Source of the DNA: JAAXHF01 sp963665955
GTDB taxonomy: Bacteria; Desulfobacterota; Binatia; Bin18
Length of the DNA: 64,000 nt
Reading direction: 5' to 3'
Assembly: GCA_965231765.1 (NCBI GenBank)
Contig: OZ246887.1
Location: forward strand, 2,666,001-2,730,000
Part shown: one piece after another, positions 9,297 to 17,800 of the stretch
Layout of the letters: each line of letters begins with the position of its first letter
Position numbering within the stretch: the first letter of the stretch is position 1
Notes under the pieces: model-generated
What the model saw: the letters and a program-made list of their open reading frames with translations, nothing else
Database searches by the model: none
What the model was told of the DNA's origin: nothing
Program-made: the position numbers and the translations under genes

Positions 9297-10220
9297 TTAT
9301 TCGTCCTCCTCTTCAGATGCAGCTGCACCAACCCGTTTCCACCGGCGTGGGAAATCATCGCAGTCATAACAGATAGTTGCGAGCGTATCAAACATTATGC
9401 ATTTTTCGGAAGATACTGGAATTAAAGTAAGTTCAACCTCTCCTGTTCCTCTACTACACCTAAAACATTGTCTATCACGGTCTACTACAGCATAGAACAA
9501 ACCAGGCTCGTTGATTTCTATTTTTGGAAGACTTATCCTATTTCGGTGACCAATGGCAAAGCGAGGTTCAACGAATGAAAGACAATCGCTTTTCCCATTA
9601 TTGCATTGTTCACAAGACAATCCATAATTAGAAATATCATCCTTTCCAAATGAAGCGAGAGGAACGACGTGGTCTATAGTTACTCGTCTCTGCTTAACTT
9701 TTTTGCTAAGCGGTTTGAGACAATCATAATAACCATTTCGGAGAGGATATAACACATCGCTGAAAAAGGTTTTCACTTCTGGAATATCGGTATCACCTTG
9801 TCTAAATCGGTAACCACATATCCGGCAATGCGATCCGTCTCGCTCAATAATCTTTGGTAGAGCCTCAGCAGTATCATAATTTCTTTCTGTCCAGTATATT
9901 TCAACAATGACATTTCGTATAGCTTCTGTCACAGTTGTGATATTATCTTCGTCTACAACCTCGAGAAGATCCGATTTGATTTGGTCACGAATTTCGAAAG
10001 CATTTGGACTTCTGCTGATAATTCTTTTAGGTGTCATATAATAAAGTACTCGCCTCCGGAGATTTCGGATAATATATTCTAGATGAGGACGTTGAGATTG
10101 GCCAAGTATCCCTATTAAGAACAGAATGAGTTCGGCCAACTCCTGGTCGCTGAACCTTTCAACCTCGCGATCACGAGAAGGGTCCAAAACGGTGATAAGT
10201 CGCTCCCATTTGGAATCCAT
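9297..10220 (-). CDS. HNH endonuclease paired with a DGQHR protein
   Basis: 307 residues. The C-terminal half holds an HNH/zinc-finger nuclease: CRICG, then TIDHVVPLASFGKDDISNYG and CEQCNNGKSD, with the DHV histidine as the expected general base. A second cysteine set (CFRC and CYDC) lies near the C-terminus. The N-terminal 110 residues are helical and unrecognised. The gene starts 3 bp after the stop of the DGQHR gene, so the two are co-transcribed. It converges on the Dnd restriction operon, leaving 129 bp. A nuclease that discriminates DNA by its modification state is the natural inference. It could also be an independent defence pair lodged in the island. Confidence 0.78.
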   Translation of the reverse strand: MDSKWERLITVLDPSRDREVERFSDQELAELILFLIGILGQSQRPHLEYIIRNLRRRVLYYMTPKRIISRSPNAFEIRDQIKSDLLEVVDEDNITTVTEAIRNVIVEIYWTERNYDTAEALPKIIERDGSHCRICGYRFRQGDTDIPEVKTFFSDVLYPLRNGYYDCLKPLSKKVKQRRVTIDHVVPLASFGKDDISNYGLSCEQCNNGKSDCLSFVEPRFAIGHRNRISLPKIEINEPGLFYAVVDRDRQCFRCSRGTGEVELTLIPVSSEKCIMFDTLATICYDCDDFPRRWKRVGAAASEEEDE

Positions 10221-10223
10221 AGC

Positions 10224-11720
10224 TTATCGATTTTCCTGGAAAAGGCGCGATTTTCTGAAACGGAAATTTGGATCACTAATTCGCTTTCTTAGAGCTTCTC
10301 GTATCCGTTCTCTACCGTCAGGTGAAGGAATTGATTTTACGCCTCTCCATTTTTCTAAGAAAAATTCTCGAGGTACGTACTCTATCCATGTCTGGACTAA
10401 CTTTTTGAACTCGGCCACTTCGTCAGACCATTGCCTCTTTGACTGGAGTGTCCAGTCCAAGAATTCATCTTGAATGATCTGAAGAACAGCAATTCTCATA
10501 AGCTGGGATTCAGGCTCCCACAAAAAATTTTCATCGGATTGAGAGTCTCCATATTTATCTTTTATTATGCCCCAGAATGCGCAAAAATATTCTAACCACT
10601 TGTCCTTTTCCCATTCTCGCCTTTTTTCTTTCATGGAGTTGCCCGAACAAAAATGAGAAGCAAGGAGTTCAAAGCGAGGATTTGGAGTAAGCTGGCGAAA
10701 TTGGTTCGCAAGTTGGCGCATGCCAGGATACGGTAGCTTTCCCATTTCACCAGTGACTCTAAACTTTATCATTTTACGAAATGGGCTAGCAGGATCATTG
10801 TTCACGAGGTCCATCATCTGATATTCTTCTACGTTGATGCCAGCAGCATCGAGACGCTCCATTAGCGTCTCAATTTCAGATTGAGTAAGAGAGGTGCTAA
10901 CTATAGCACCAAGAAATTCCGCGGCAATTGGTTGAGCTTTTTGATTAACGACTACAAACTGGAAGACCTGTTCTTCCCAAGATGCATCAGATAAGGCACA
11001 AACTGTGAAAGCTACATCCGCTTCCAGCGTGTGGGCACCATGGACACGATGCTGCCCATCAACCAGCATCGCAGGCTTTAGTAACTCAGTAAGAGTCTCT
11101 AGTAGCTTTTGTTCTTCTTCTGAGTAAAGATCAGGGTCATCTCCACGCTTGTCAATGTCATTTAGGACAACTTGCAAGCTGCGAATAAATCGGACGAGAT
11201 GAGAGTCATGAATAATAAACTCATCGTTGTCCTCCTTTACTTCATATATTCCATTTTTCGACTCAATGGCCGAAGCATTGTCCAGCTCATGCTCTCCTTC
11301 AGAGGGGAGTCGCGGTCTCACTAAAGCAAGATACTGTTCTATAGCTTCGCTTAAAGAGGAGGGATTCTCTTTTAATTCAAATTTTATCAAGCCTATTTCA
11401 CCAGGGTCATTGGTGCCCGCTAAGGATTCATTATTTTCTATCGACTGAAACCGAATTGCATCTTCTCGGAAAGCAACGACAATTGCTGTTGGAGATACAT
11501 TTTTCTCGGAGGAAATAAAATTTCCTATCTCCTTTACTCTCTTTTCATCAGACTGTCTCTGAAAGCCGATTAGGGTTCCATCTCGAAATTCGTAGGCTTT
11601 TCTCGGTACTCCTGCCCATTTTACTATGTCATCTGAGGATGCTACGAATGATAGAATCGGCATCCCGCTATGAGAATGTTGGTAAAAACGTCGGGCTAGA
11701 TAACTAAAAAATTTGGCCAT
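10224..11720 (-). CDS. DGQHR domain protein, DndB-like
   Basis: 498 residues. The diagnostic MLVDGQHRVHGA motif is near residues 217-228, followed by QFVVVNQKAQPIAAEF, the arrangement seen in DndB and other DGQHR proteins of a ParB/sulfiredoxin-like fold. It is longer than the island's own DndB (370 aa at 12031) and clearly diverged from it, so the locus carries two DGQHR proteins. It is transcribed divergently from dndB across a 310-bp spacer and is followed at once by an HNH nuclease gene. Role unknown: candidates are DNA-binding regulator, modification sensor, or the targeting partner of the HNH protein. Confidence 0.75.
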   Translation of the reverse strand: MAKFFSYLARRFYQHSHSGMPILSFVASSDDIVKWAGVPRKAYEFRDGTLIGFQRQSDEKRVKEIGNFISSEKNVSPTAIVVAFREDAIRFQSIENNESLAGTNDPGEIGLIKFELKENPSSLSEAIEQYLALVRPRLPSEGEHELDNASAIESKNGIYEVKEDNDEFIIHDSHLVRFIRSLQVVLNDIDKRGDDPDLYSEEEQKLLETLTELLKPAMLVDGQHRVHGAHTLEADVAFTVCALSDASWEEQVFQFVVVNQKAQPIAAEFLGAIVSTSLTQSEIETLMERLDAAGINVEEYQMMDLVNNDPASPFRKMIKFRVTGEMGKLPYPGMRQLANQFRQLTPNPRFELLASHFCSGNSMKEKRREWEKDKWLEYFCAFWGIIKDKYGDSQSDENFLWEPESQLMRIAVLQIIQDEFLDWTLQSKRQWSDEVAEFKKLVQTWIEYVPREFFLEKWRGVKSIPSPDGRERIREALRKRISDPNFRFRKSRLFQENR

Positions 11721-12030
11721 TCTGACCTCCAGTCACCCTCACACTATACACCAGTGGATAATAGAGATGGATTAAGAGGTCAAGTCGGAGATTGATCCTT
11801 CTCTCCCCCTTCTGGGGTTCACCTTTTTCACTTTTCACTATATCCGAGAATGAAATGCTGCCTTATTTTTTTGTTTCCTCGACAGACGTATTAAAAAGGG
11901 CAAGGAATTCATATTGTTTTATTTTCAGACTTCCACACGATAAAAATAAGCTTCCAAATCCTTTCTATTGACTTCCACAAAACGACAATATACCCTCCGA
12001 AGAAGTACGTAGGGAGGAGCGGAAGCGGCT
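11721..12030 (+). promoter_or_regulatory. Divergent control region with three 21-bp-spaced repeats before dndB
   Basis: AT-rich spacer between the divergent DGQHR and dndB starts. CTTCCA occurs at 11930, 11951 and 11972, exactly 21 bp apart (two helical turns). The outer two lie in identical GACTTCCACA decamers (11928-11937 and 11970-11979). The third overlaps a TTGACT -35 element (11968-11973), with TACCCT at 11991-11996 as a 17-bp-spaced -10 candidate; TATACC at 11989-11994 is an alternative with a 15-bp spacer. A GGGAGGAG ribosome site precedes the dndB ATG. The spacing fits cooperative binding of a repressor. DndB-type proteins are known to regulate dnd operons, so autoregulation is plausible but unproven. 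Confidence 0.55.
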
Positions 12031-13143
12031 ATGCCACCGCGTCAAGACTTACCCAGGCCTTTCTCGTATGTCTTTTCGGCATTACGGGGAGTTCAGGCTG
12101 GGCGTGAATACTTTGTGGCGATGTGCCCCCTCCAGCTCATTCCTAAGATCTTTCTTTTTGATGAAGACGAAATTCCACCTGAGCTGAAGGCTCAGCGGTC
12201 CCTGAACAGAGCCCGCGTGCCTGAAATAGCCCAATACCTTGTAGAAAATCCAAAAGAATACGTATTCTCTTCAATTACCGCATCTATTGATGGCGATATC
12301 CAATTTCAGTCTCTCGAAGATGGCGGACCGCATGGTGACGTTGGGCAGCTCATCGTCCCTATGACAGCCAAGTTCATCATAAACGATGGCCAGCATCGGC
12401 GTGCTGCTATTGAGGAAGCCCTCAAGGAACGGCCCGAGCTTAGCGATGAGACTATCTCTGTTGTGTTCTTTGTCGATGCAAAATTGAAACGCTCACAGCA
12501 GCTCTTTGCCGACCTTAATCAGCATGCCGTACGGCCAACCAAATCGCTCGGCATCCTGTACGACCTCCGAGACCCACTGTCGCACTTGGCACGTGACCTC
12601 ATGACACAGGTTCCAGTCTTCAAAGGATTGACTGAGACAGCAAAAACGACGATTTCAAATCGCTCTTTCAAACTCTTTACGCTCAGCAGCATCTATCAAG
12701 GCACAAAGGCCCTGCTGAATAAACCCAAGAAGGGCCGCCTCTCACCCCAGGAAGAAACCCTCGCCACAGCCTTCTGGATCGAAGTAGGAAAACACATTCC
12801 GGAGTGGCAATTAGCCCAAGAGAAAAAGGTCAGTTCCGCTGAATTACGCCGGGACTTCATCCATGCACATGGCATCGCCCTGCATGCACTTGGTATCGCC
12901 GGAAACTCACTCATTGCGGCTGAACCAAAACGATGGAAAGAACGTCTCGAGTCTTTGAACAAGCTTGACTGGTCGCGGTCCAACACCAAACTCTGGGAAG
13001 GGCGCGCCATGATAGGCGGGCGGGTGAGCAAAGCCCATAACAACGTTGTCCTCACCTCCGCAGCACTCAAACGTGCCCTTGACATCTCTCTCTCTCCAGA
13101 GGAACAACGAGTAGAAACACACTTCAAAAAACGAGGAGGCTAG
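12031..13143 (+). CDS. dndB: DNA sulfur modification protein DndB
   Basis: 370 residues, normal DndB length. INDGQHRRAAIEEAL (about residues 115-129) and FADLNQHAVRPTKS are the family's core motifs. DndB regulates transcription of the modification operon in characterised systems and tunes the modification level; it is not part of the core modification enzymes. ATG at 12031 follows a GGGAGGAG ribosome site. First gene of dndBCDE; 3 bp separate it from dndC. Repeats upstream of the gene could be its own operator. Confidence 0.92.
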   Translation: MPPRQDLPRPFSYVFSALRGVQAGREYFVAMCPLQLIPKIFLFDEDEIPPELKAQRSLNRARVPEIAQYLVENPKEYVFSSITASIDGDIQFQSLEDGGPHGDVGQLIVPMTAKFIINDGQHRRAAIEEALKERPELSDETISVVFFVDAKLKRSQQLFADLNQHAVRPTKSLGILYDLRDPLSHLARDLMTQVPVFKGLTETAKTTISNRSFKLFTLSSIYQGTKALLNKPKKGRLSPQEETLATAFWIEVGKHIPEWQLAQEKKVSSAELRRDFIHAHGIALHALGIAGNSLIAAEPKRWKERLESLNKLDWSRSNTKLWEGRAMIGGRVSKAHNNVVLTSAALKRALDISLSPEEQRVETHFKKRGG

Positions 13144-13146
13144 GCT

Positions 13147-14547
13147 ATGGGGGAGCCCCAGGTACGGATGCTGGAGCGAGAGTGGCTTGATGCTCGCTAT
13201 GAAGAAATCCGCCAAGTTTATTTGAGTGACCAACGTCCATGGGTGATGGGCTACAGCGGCGGGAAAGACTCCACCACCGCCTTGCAAATGATATGGCTCG
13301 CTTTGGCTGGCTTGCCTCGTGAACAGCTTATAAAACCCGTCTACATCATCTCGTCCGACACGCTCGTTGAAACACCCAAAATCGTTGATTACATTGATGC
13401 GACTCTCCAGAAGATGAACCAGGCCGCCCAGCAGCAAGAGCTGCCATTTTCTGCTCAAAAGCTCCGCCCTGTTCTCGACGATACGTTCTGGGTCAATTTA
13501 CTGGGGCGTGGCTATCCAGCCCCGTCTAATCGCTTTCGGTGGTGTACCGACCGCTTGAAGATTGACCCGGCTAACCGTTTTATCTTGGATAAAGTCGCCG
13601 AACATGGCGAGATGGTCGTTATCCTTGGCGTCCGTAAATCAGAGAGCTCAACTCGCGCTCAAGTCATGAACCTGCACCGGATTACGGGCAGCCTTCTGTC
13701 GCGTCACTCGTCTTTACCCACATTTGTCTACACCCCTATTGAAGACCTCAAAGTAGACGATGTGTGGACCTATCTTCTGCAAACTCCGTCGCCCTGGGGT
13801 AATAATAACCGTGACTTGGTGACGATGTATCGGAATGCCCAAGCCGGTGAGTGTCCGCTGGTGGTAGATACGACCACCCCTTCGTGCGGCAATAGCCGAT
13901 TTGGCTGCTGGGTCTGCACAGTTGTGACAAAAGACAAGGCGATGGAAGCCATGATTGAAAACGGTGAAGACTGGATGGAGCCGTTGCTTGCCTACCGCGA
14001 TGAACTTGCTGCAACACAAGACCCAGCGGTCAAGAGTCAACTGCGTGACTTCAAACGTCGTAATGGCCGAGTCATGCACAAGAAAGATGGCGGAATCGTT
14101 CGTGGTCCGTATAAACTCAAGACCCGCCAAGACCTACTCCGACGCCTACTCGAAGCGCAAAAACAGGTCCGTGCGACAGGCCCAAATCCGTACGAGCAGC
14201 TGATTAGTCCAGACGAACTCCAGGAGATTCGCCGCATCTGGCGTTTAGAAGAACAGGACTGGGAAGACTCAGCTCCCAAAATCTACCGTGAGGTAATGGG
14301 CGAAGACTTAGATTGGAGAGCAGATGAATTGCCACTCTTTTCCAGCGAAGAGCGTGACATGCTTGATGACATTTGTGACAATCGCGCAGTCCCCTCAAAG
14401 ATGGTTGCAAAGCTGTTGGATATTGAACGGGCATACCACGGGATGAGTAGGCGGTCGGCTATCCATCAAAAAATTGCGGCAGTCATCGAAGAGGACTGGC
14501 GGACTGAAGAAGAAGTGTTGGCCGAAAGTCCTGAAGCGGTCTCCTGA
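13147..14547 (+). CDS. dndC: DNA sulfur modification protein DndC
   Basis: 466 residues. The PP-loop motif SGGKDSTT (from residue 37) places it with ATP-pyrophosphatase/PAPS-reductase-like enzymes. DndC binds ATP and an iron-sulfur cluster and works with DndD and DndE to swap a backbone oxygen for sulfur. Cysteines in RWCTDRLK, GECPLV and CGNSRFGCWVCT are the likely cluster ligands. A GAGGAGG ribosome site precedes the ATG. The sulfur donor enzyme (DndA or IscS type) is not in this window and must come from elsewhere. Confidence 0.95.
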   Translation: MGEPQVRMLEREWLDARYEEIRQVYLSDQRPWVMGYSGGKDSTTALQMIWLALAGLPREQLIKPVYIISSDTLVETPKIVDYIDATLQKMNQAAQQQELPFSAQKLRPVLDDTFWVNLLGRGYPAPSNRFRWCTDRLKIDPANRFILDKVAEHGEMVVILGVRKSESSTRAQVMNLHRITGSLLSRHSSLPTFVYTPIEDLKVDDVWTYLLQTPSPWGNNNRDLVTMYRNAQAGECPLVVDTTTPSCGNSRFGCWVCTVVTKDKAMEAMIENGEDWMEPLLAYRDELAATQDPAVKSQLRDFKRRNGRVMHKKDGGIVRGPYKLKTRQDLLRRLLEAQKQVRATGPNPYEQLISPDELQEIRRIWRLEEQDWEDSAPKIYREVMGEDLDWRADELPLFSSEERDMLDDICDNRAVPSKMVAKLLDIERAYHGMSRRSAIHQKIAAVIEEDWRTEEEVLAESPEAVS

Positions 14548-14556
14548 GTCGGTCTG

Positions 14557-16584
14557 ATGATTTTCACCTCTCTTACTGTAGAAAATTTTGGCGTGTTCCA
14601 TGGACGGCAAACAGTCCAGCTCGCCCCTCGACCGCCTCGCTCAATTATCCTCTTTGGCGGCAAGAACGGTGCCGGTAAAAGCACCCTGTTTGAGGCCATT
14701 CGTCTTTGCCTGTACGGTCCTCTGGCTCTGGAAGGGCGCGTCTCAAAGGATGCCTATCTCAACTATCTCGACGGCCGTATCCACTCGAGTCCGAGTCTGC
14801 TCATCCAGCCGACCTATGCGTCTGTTACGCTTGAGTTTCAATATGCTGATGTAGAAGCGTTACACCTGTATACCGTCACTCGCTCATGGGAACGACGCAG
14901 CAGCCAGAAAATTGTTGAACAGCTTCAAGTGCTGCGTGATGGCACTCCGCTTGATGAGCTTGCTGGAGAACATTGGCAAGACTTTGTGCGGGACCTCATT
15001 CCGCTTGGAGTATCCCAACTCTTTTTTTTCGATGGCGAAAAAATTCAACAGCTTGCTGAGGATACCTCTGACCAGCAGACGTTGGCTGAGGCGATTAAAT
15101 CACTGCTTGGGTTAGACATTACCGAACGGCTTCAGACAGATTTGTCCCTGTATCTTTCTCGCTTGACGAAGGCGAGTCGCAATAACTCGCTGGCCAGCCA
15201 AGCTGATGAGTTACAACAGGAGATTAACGGCGTTCAAAAGGAGATCAAAGAACTTCAAGCTTCGCGCGAAAAGCTTCAAGCTGAGGCGGAAGGGCTTGGC
15301 TCTGCCATTGCTCAAATAGAAAAGGAGATTACCGCCGAAGGAGGTACCTTTGCACGCAACCGTGAAAGCCTGCTGAAACAGGAAGAAAAACTCAAAACAC
15401 AGATTGACCAACATGAAGACCTTATCCGGCAGCTGTGTAATGGGCTGCTGCCTTTTGCTATCGTCCCCAGGCTGTGCTCCCAACTCAAAGACCAACTCCT
15501 CCAAGAAGAACAGCAAGCGAAGATTGAATCTGGCCAGGCATTGCTCAAAACAGCACAAGAGGAACTCCAGCAGCGCCTTGTGGCAGATGATTTCTGGAAG
15601 ACTCTACCCAAAGTGTCCAAAGCAGCAAAGGAAAAGATTCACGGCCATTTCCTTGAAGCCCTTGAGGTCCCTCTCCAGCTAGAGCAGGCAGGGCAGATAG
15701 AAATTGTTCATCAGCTCTCCCCCCCGGACCAACGACAAATTTTTTCCTGGATTGATCAAGCGACGAATGGCTACTCCAAACCAGTGCATGAATCAGCACG
15801 AGAGATTGAAAATCTCTCGCGGAAACTCCACCAAGCGAAAGAGCGGCTCCGAAAAATTCCGGCTGAAGATGTCTTGAACCCGCTGCTTGAAAAGCTGCAT
15901 GTCCAGCACCAAGCACTCGTCGAGACGAGTAAACAGACCTTGCTCATAGATGAGAAGATGAAAGTAGCAGAGACAAGGCTGAGCGGACTTCAGCGGCAAT
16001 ACGGACAAATAGCGGAAAAACTCGCCGCTCAGGCAACACAGGCATCTCAGGTCAAGTTAGCCCAGAACGCACAGGCAGTCCTCGAAGAATACCAAGCCAA
16101 GCTGATTGAAAAAAAGGTCTCACAGCTGGAACGAGCTGTGTCTGAGTGTTTCAATACGCTGTGCCGAAAGAAAGACGCCCTGCGCAGAATGACCATTGAT
16201 CCAAAGGGTTTCTCTGTCACTCTCTATGACAGGAAAAATCAACCGCTCGCAAAGTCCAAACTCTCAGCCGGAGAGAAACAGATATACGCTATCTCCATGT
16301 TATGGGCGCTTGCGAAAACCTCAGGCCGCCCTCTACCGATTATCATCGATACTCCCCTGGCACGGCTTGATAGTGACCACCGGAAACTTTTAGTCGAGCA
16401 CTATTTTCCTGCTGCGAGTCATCAGGTGCTTATTTTATCGACCGATACAGAGGTCGATCATCCCTACTTTACGGCATTACAACGTGATGTTGCGCAGGCT
16501 TATCACTTAGATTTTGATCCGGTGGAGGGAAACACGACGGCCAAGGCAGGCTACTTTTGGAAGGGGACGCATGAAGCTCGCTAA
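14557..16584 (+). CDS. dndD: DNA sulfur modification protein DndD
   Basis: 675 residues, an SMC-like ATPase of the phosphorothioation complex. Walker A GGKNGAGKST (about 32-41), the QLFFFDGEKIQQL hallmark (about 157-169), two long coiled-coil stretches, the signature LSAGEKQ and Walker B PIIIDTPLARLDSDHR are all present. It lies 9 bp after dndC and overlaps dndE by 14 bp. DndD is thought to provide ATPase and nicking activity coupled to sulfur insertion. It is only distantly similar to the second DndD-like ATPase at 6769-8745, so a recent duplication is unlikely. Confidence 0.93.
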   Translation: MIFTSLTVENFGVFHGRQTVQLAPRPPRSIILFGGKNGAGKSTLFEAIRLCLYGPLALEGRVSKDAYLNYLDGRIHSSPSLLIQPTYASVTLEFQYADVEALHLYTVTRSWERRSSQKIVEQLQVLRDGTPLDELAGEHWQDFVRDLIPLGVSQLFFFDGEKIQQLAEDTSDQQTLAEAIKSLLGLDITERLQTDLSLYLSRLTKASRNNSLASQADELQQEINGVQKEIKELQASREKLQAEAEGLGSAIAQIEKEITAEGGTFARNRESLLKQEEKLKTQIDQHEDLIRQLCNGLLPFAIVPRLCSQLKDQLLQEEQQAKIESGQALLKTAQEELQQRLVADDFWKTLPKVSKAAKEKIHGHFLEALEVPLQLEQAGQIEIVHQLSPPDQRQIFSWIDQATNGYSKPVHESAREIENLSRKLHQAKERLRKIPAEDVLNPLLEKLHVQHQALVETSKQTLLIDEKMKVAETRLSGLQRQYGQIAEKLAAQATQASQVKLAQNAQAVLEEYQAKLIEKKVSQLERAVSECFNTLCRKKDALRRMTIDPKGFSVTLYDRKNQPLAKSKLSAGEKQIYAISMLWALAKTSGRPLPIIIDTPLARLDSDHRKLLVEHYFPAASHQVLILSTDTEVDHPYFTALQRDVAQAYHLDFDPVEGNTTAKAGYFWKGTHEAR

Positions 16585-16987
16585 ACTCCGACTCACCAAG
16601 GATGCCTCAAATCGGCTACGTTCTCTTGCAGGCCGGACAGGCCTCACCCCAAACTTGCTGTGTCGCATGGGGTTTTGCCTGTCGCTGAATGAACCGTCTG
16701 TGCCAAATCCAGAGGACTATCCTGAAGAAGAGCGAGAGTTTAACCGCTATACCCTTCTCGGAGAATACGATTCACTCTTTGTCGCGTTACTCAAAGAGCG
16801 CTGTCGTCAAGACGGGGTCAATCTTTCCCTTTCATCCGACTACTTTCGTGCCCACATGAATCGTGGGGTCATGTTGCTGCAAGCTTGCGTGCGGAGCGTC
16901 AGTGATATCGCCACTCTCTTACCCCGTATTGAGCAGGGGGCATTATCGCCTTCAAGCAGCCAGGAGGATAACTCGGTTCAGCAATAA
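16571..16987 (+). CDS. dndE: DNA sulfur modification protein DndE
   Basis: 138 residues from the ATG at 16571, which overlaps the end of dndD; an upstream in-frame ATG at 16514 lies deep inside dndD and is less likely. The start MKLAKLRLTKDASNRLRSLA and the RTGLTPNLLCRMGFCLSL stretch are typical of DndE. DndE binds nicked double-stranded DNA as a tetramer in the characterised protein. Last gene of the modification operon. It carries a C-terminal Ser/Gln-rich tail (SPSSSQEDNSVQQ) that is not needed for the fold. Confidence 0.9.
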   Translation: MKLAKLRLTKDASNRLRSLAGRTGLTPNLLCRMGFCLSLNEPSVPNPEDYPEEEREFNRYTLLGEYDSLFVALLKERCRQDGVNLSLSSDYFRAHMNRGVMLLQACVRSVSDIATLLPRIEQGALSPSSSQEDNSVQQ

Positions 16988-17093
16988 CTGCGCATCAGTA
17001 AAGTTATCGATTCCTTGTCTTGATTCTTCCAACCATTTTCAGCTAAAAGAGGGAAACTTTGGCAGCGAGCGCCGCTTATCAGGATCTGTTGTT

Positions 17094-17384
17094 GTGTTCG
17101 AATCAAAGAAGCGCCTATTTCTCCGCCTTGGAGACAGAGTGGTCCACCGCCATTATGAGCAGTGGGGCCTGGGGGCTGTTGTGGAAGAGATGACTTCGGT
17201 CGTTCCTGGTGGCACGTGCTTGGTCCGCATCTTATTTGAAGATGGTCAGCAGCGGACCTTTAACAACGATCTGGATAGTGAACAGTGTTCCTATTTTTTC
17301 GGGATACGTCGGCAGCAACACCTGCTGTTTGAAACGAAACCCCGCCGCTCTCCCCGCTCGGCCAAACGGCTTGCCCGTGGGTAG
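17094..17384 (+). CDS. Small SH3-like (DUF3553-type) protein
   Basis: About 96 residues from a GTG at 17094; the start is uncertain because no clear ribosome site is visible and the frame is open further upstream through non-conserved sequence. RLGDRVVHRHYEQWGLGAVVEE, then VRILFEDGQQRTF, resembles small barrel domains of the DUF3553/CarD-tail type that bind DNA or polymerase. It lies 106 bp after dndE on the same strand and may be a passenger of the island. Function unknown. Confidence 0.5.
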   Translation: MFESKKRLFLRLGDRVVHRHYEQWGLGAVVEEMTSVVPGGTCLVRILFEDGQQRTFNNDLDSEQCSYFFGIRRQQHLLFETKPRRSPRSAKRLARG

Positions 17385-17425
17385 AGTATCCTCTGAACCT
17401 GCTTGACCTACCTCTTTCCTGCCCG

Positions 17426-17635
17426 CTACGAGTTCGATTCGGGCGTGTCTTTATTGTCTAACGCTTCGCCTTTTGGTCCGGTCCGGGGGATATGGCGCTG
17501 CTCAATCGTTTGGAGCGTATCCGGATTGACCCACGGGATTCCCATGGCGCATGGCTTGGCCATGCCTTCTTCTTCAACCTCTTCATAGTGGGGAAACCCG
17601 GCTTTGGCAAAATTGATCATCAGGCGCTTTCCCAT
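17426..17635 (-). CDS. Hypothetical 69-residue protein
   Basis: Begins MGKRLMINFAKAGFPHYEEVEEEGMAKPCAMGIPW. A GGAGGAGAC ribosome site stands 6 bp before the ATG, which is the best support that it is real. No domain or family recognised, no membrane segment. It stands alone between the Dnd island and ileS, and is divergent from ileS. Confidence 0.55.
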   Translation of the reverse strand: MGKRLMINFAKAGFPHYEEVEEEGMAKPCAMGIPWVNPDTLQTIEQRHIPRTGPKGEALDNKDTPESNS

Positions 17636-17800
17636 GTCTGGTGTCTCCTCCGTCGAATTCTTATACTCTGATGGATCTCTCTCCGGAATTCTTCAAGAAA
17701 AATCAGGGCTTTCCCGGCCTGCCCTCTAGCAAAATCTCCCCTTGCGTCTATAGTTTATAGGCTATCGTTACGCTGGAGAAAGGCTAAGGAAGACACCACG

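Noticed and set aside
17400..17460. A T-loop-like sequence (GAGTTCGATTCGGGC) suggesting a tRNA
   Set aside because: No matching acceptor, D-arm or anticodon arm could be paired around it, and it lies at the end of a small leftward gene.
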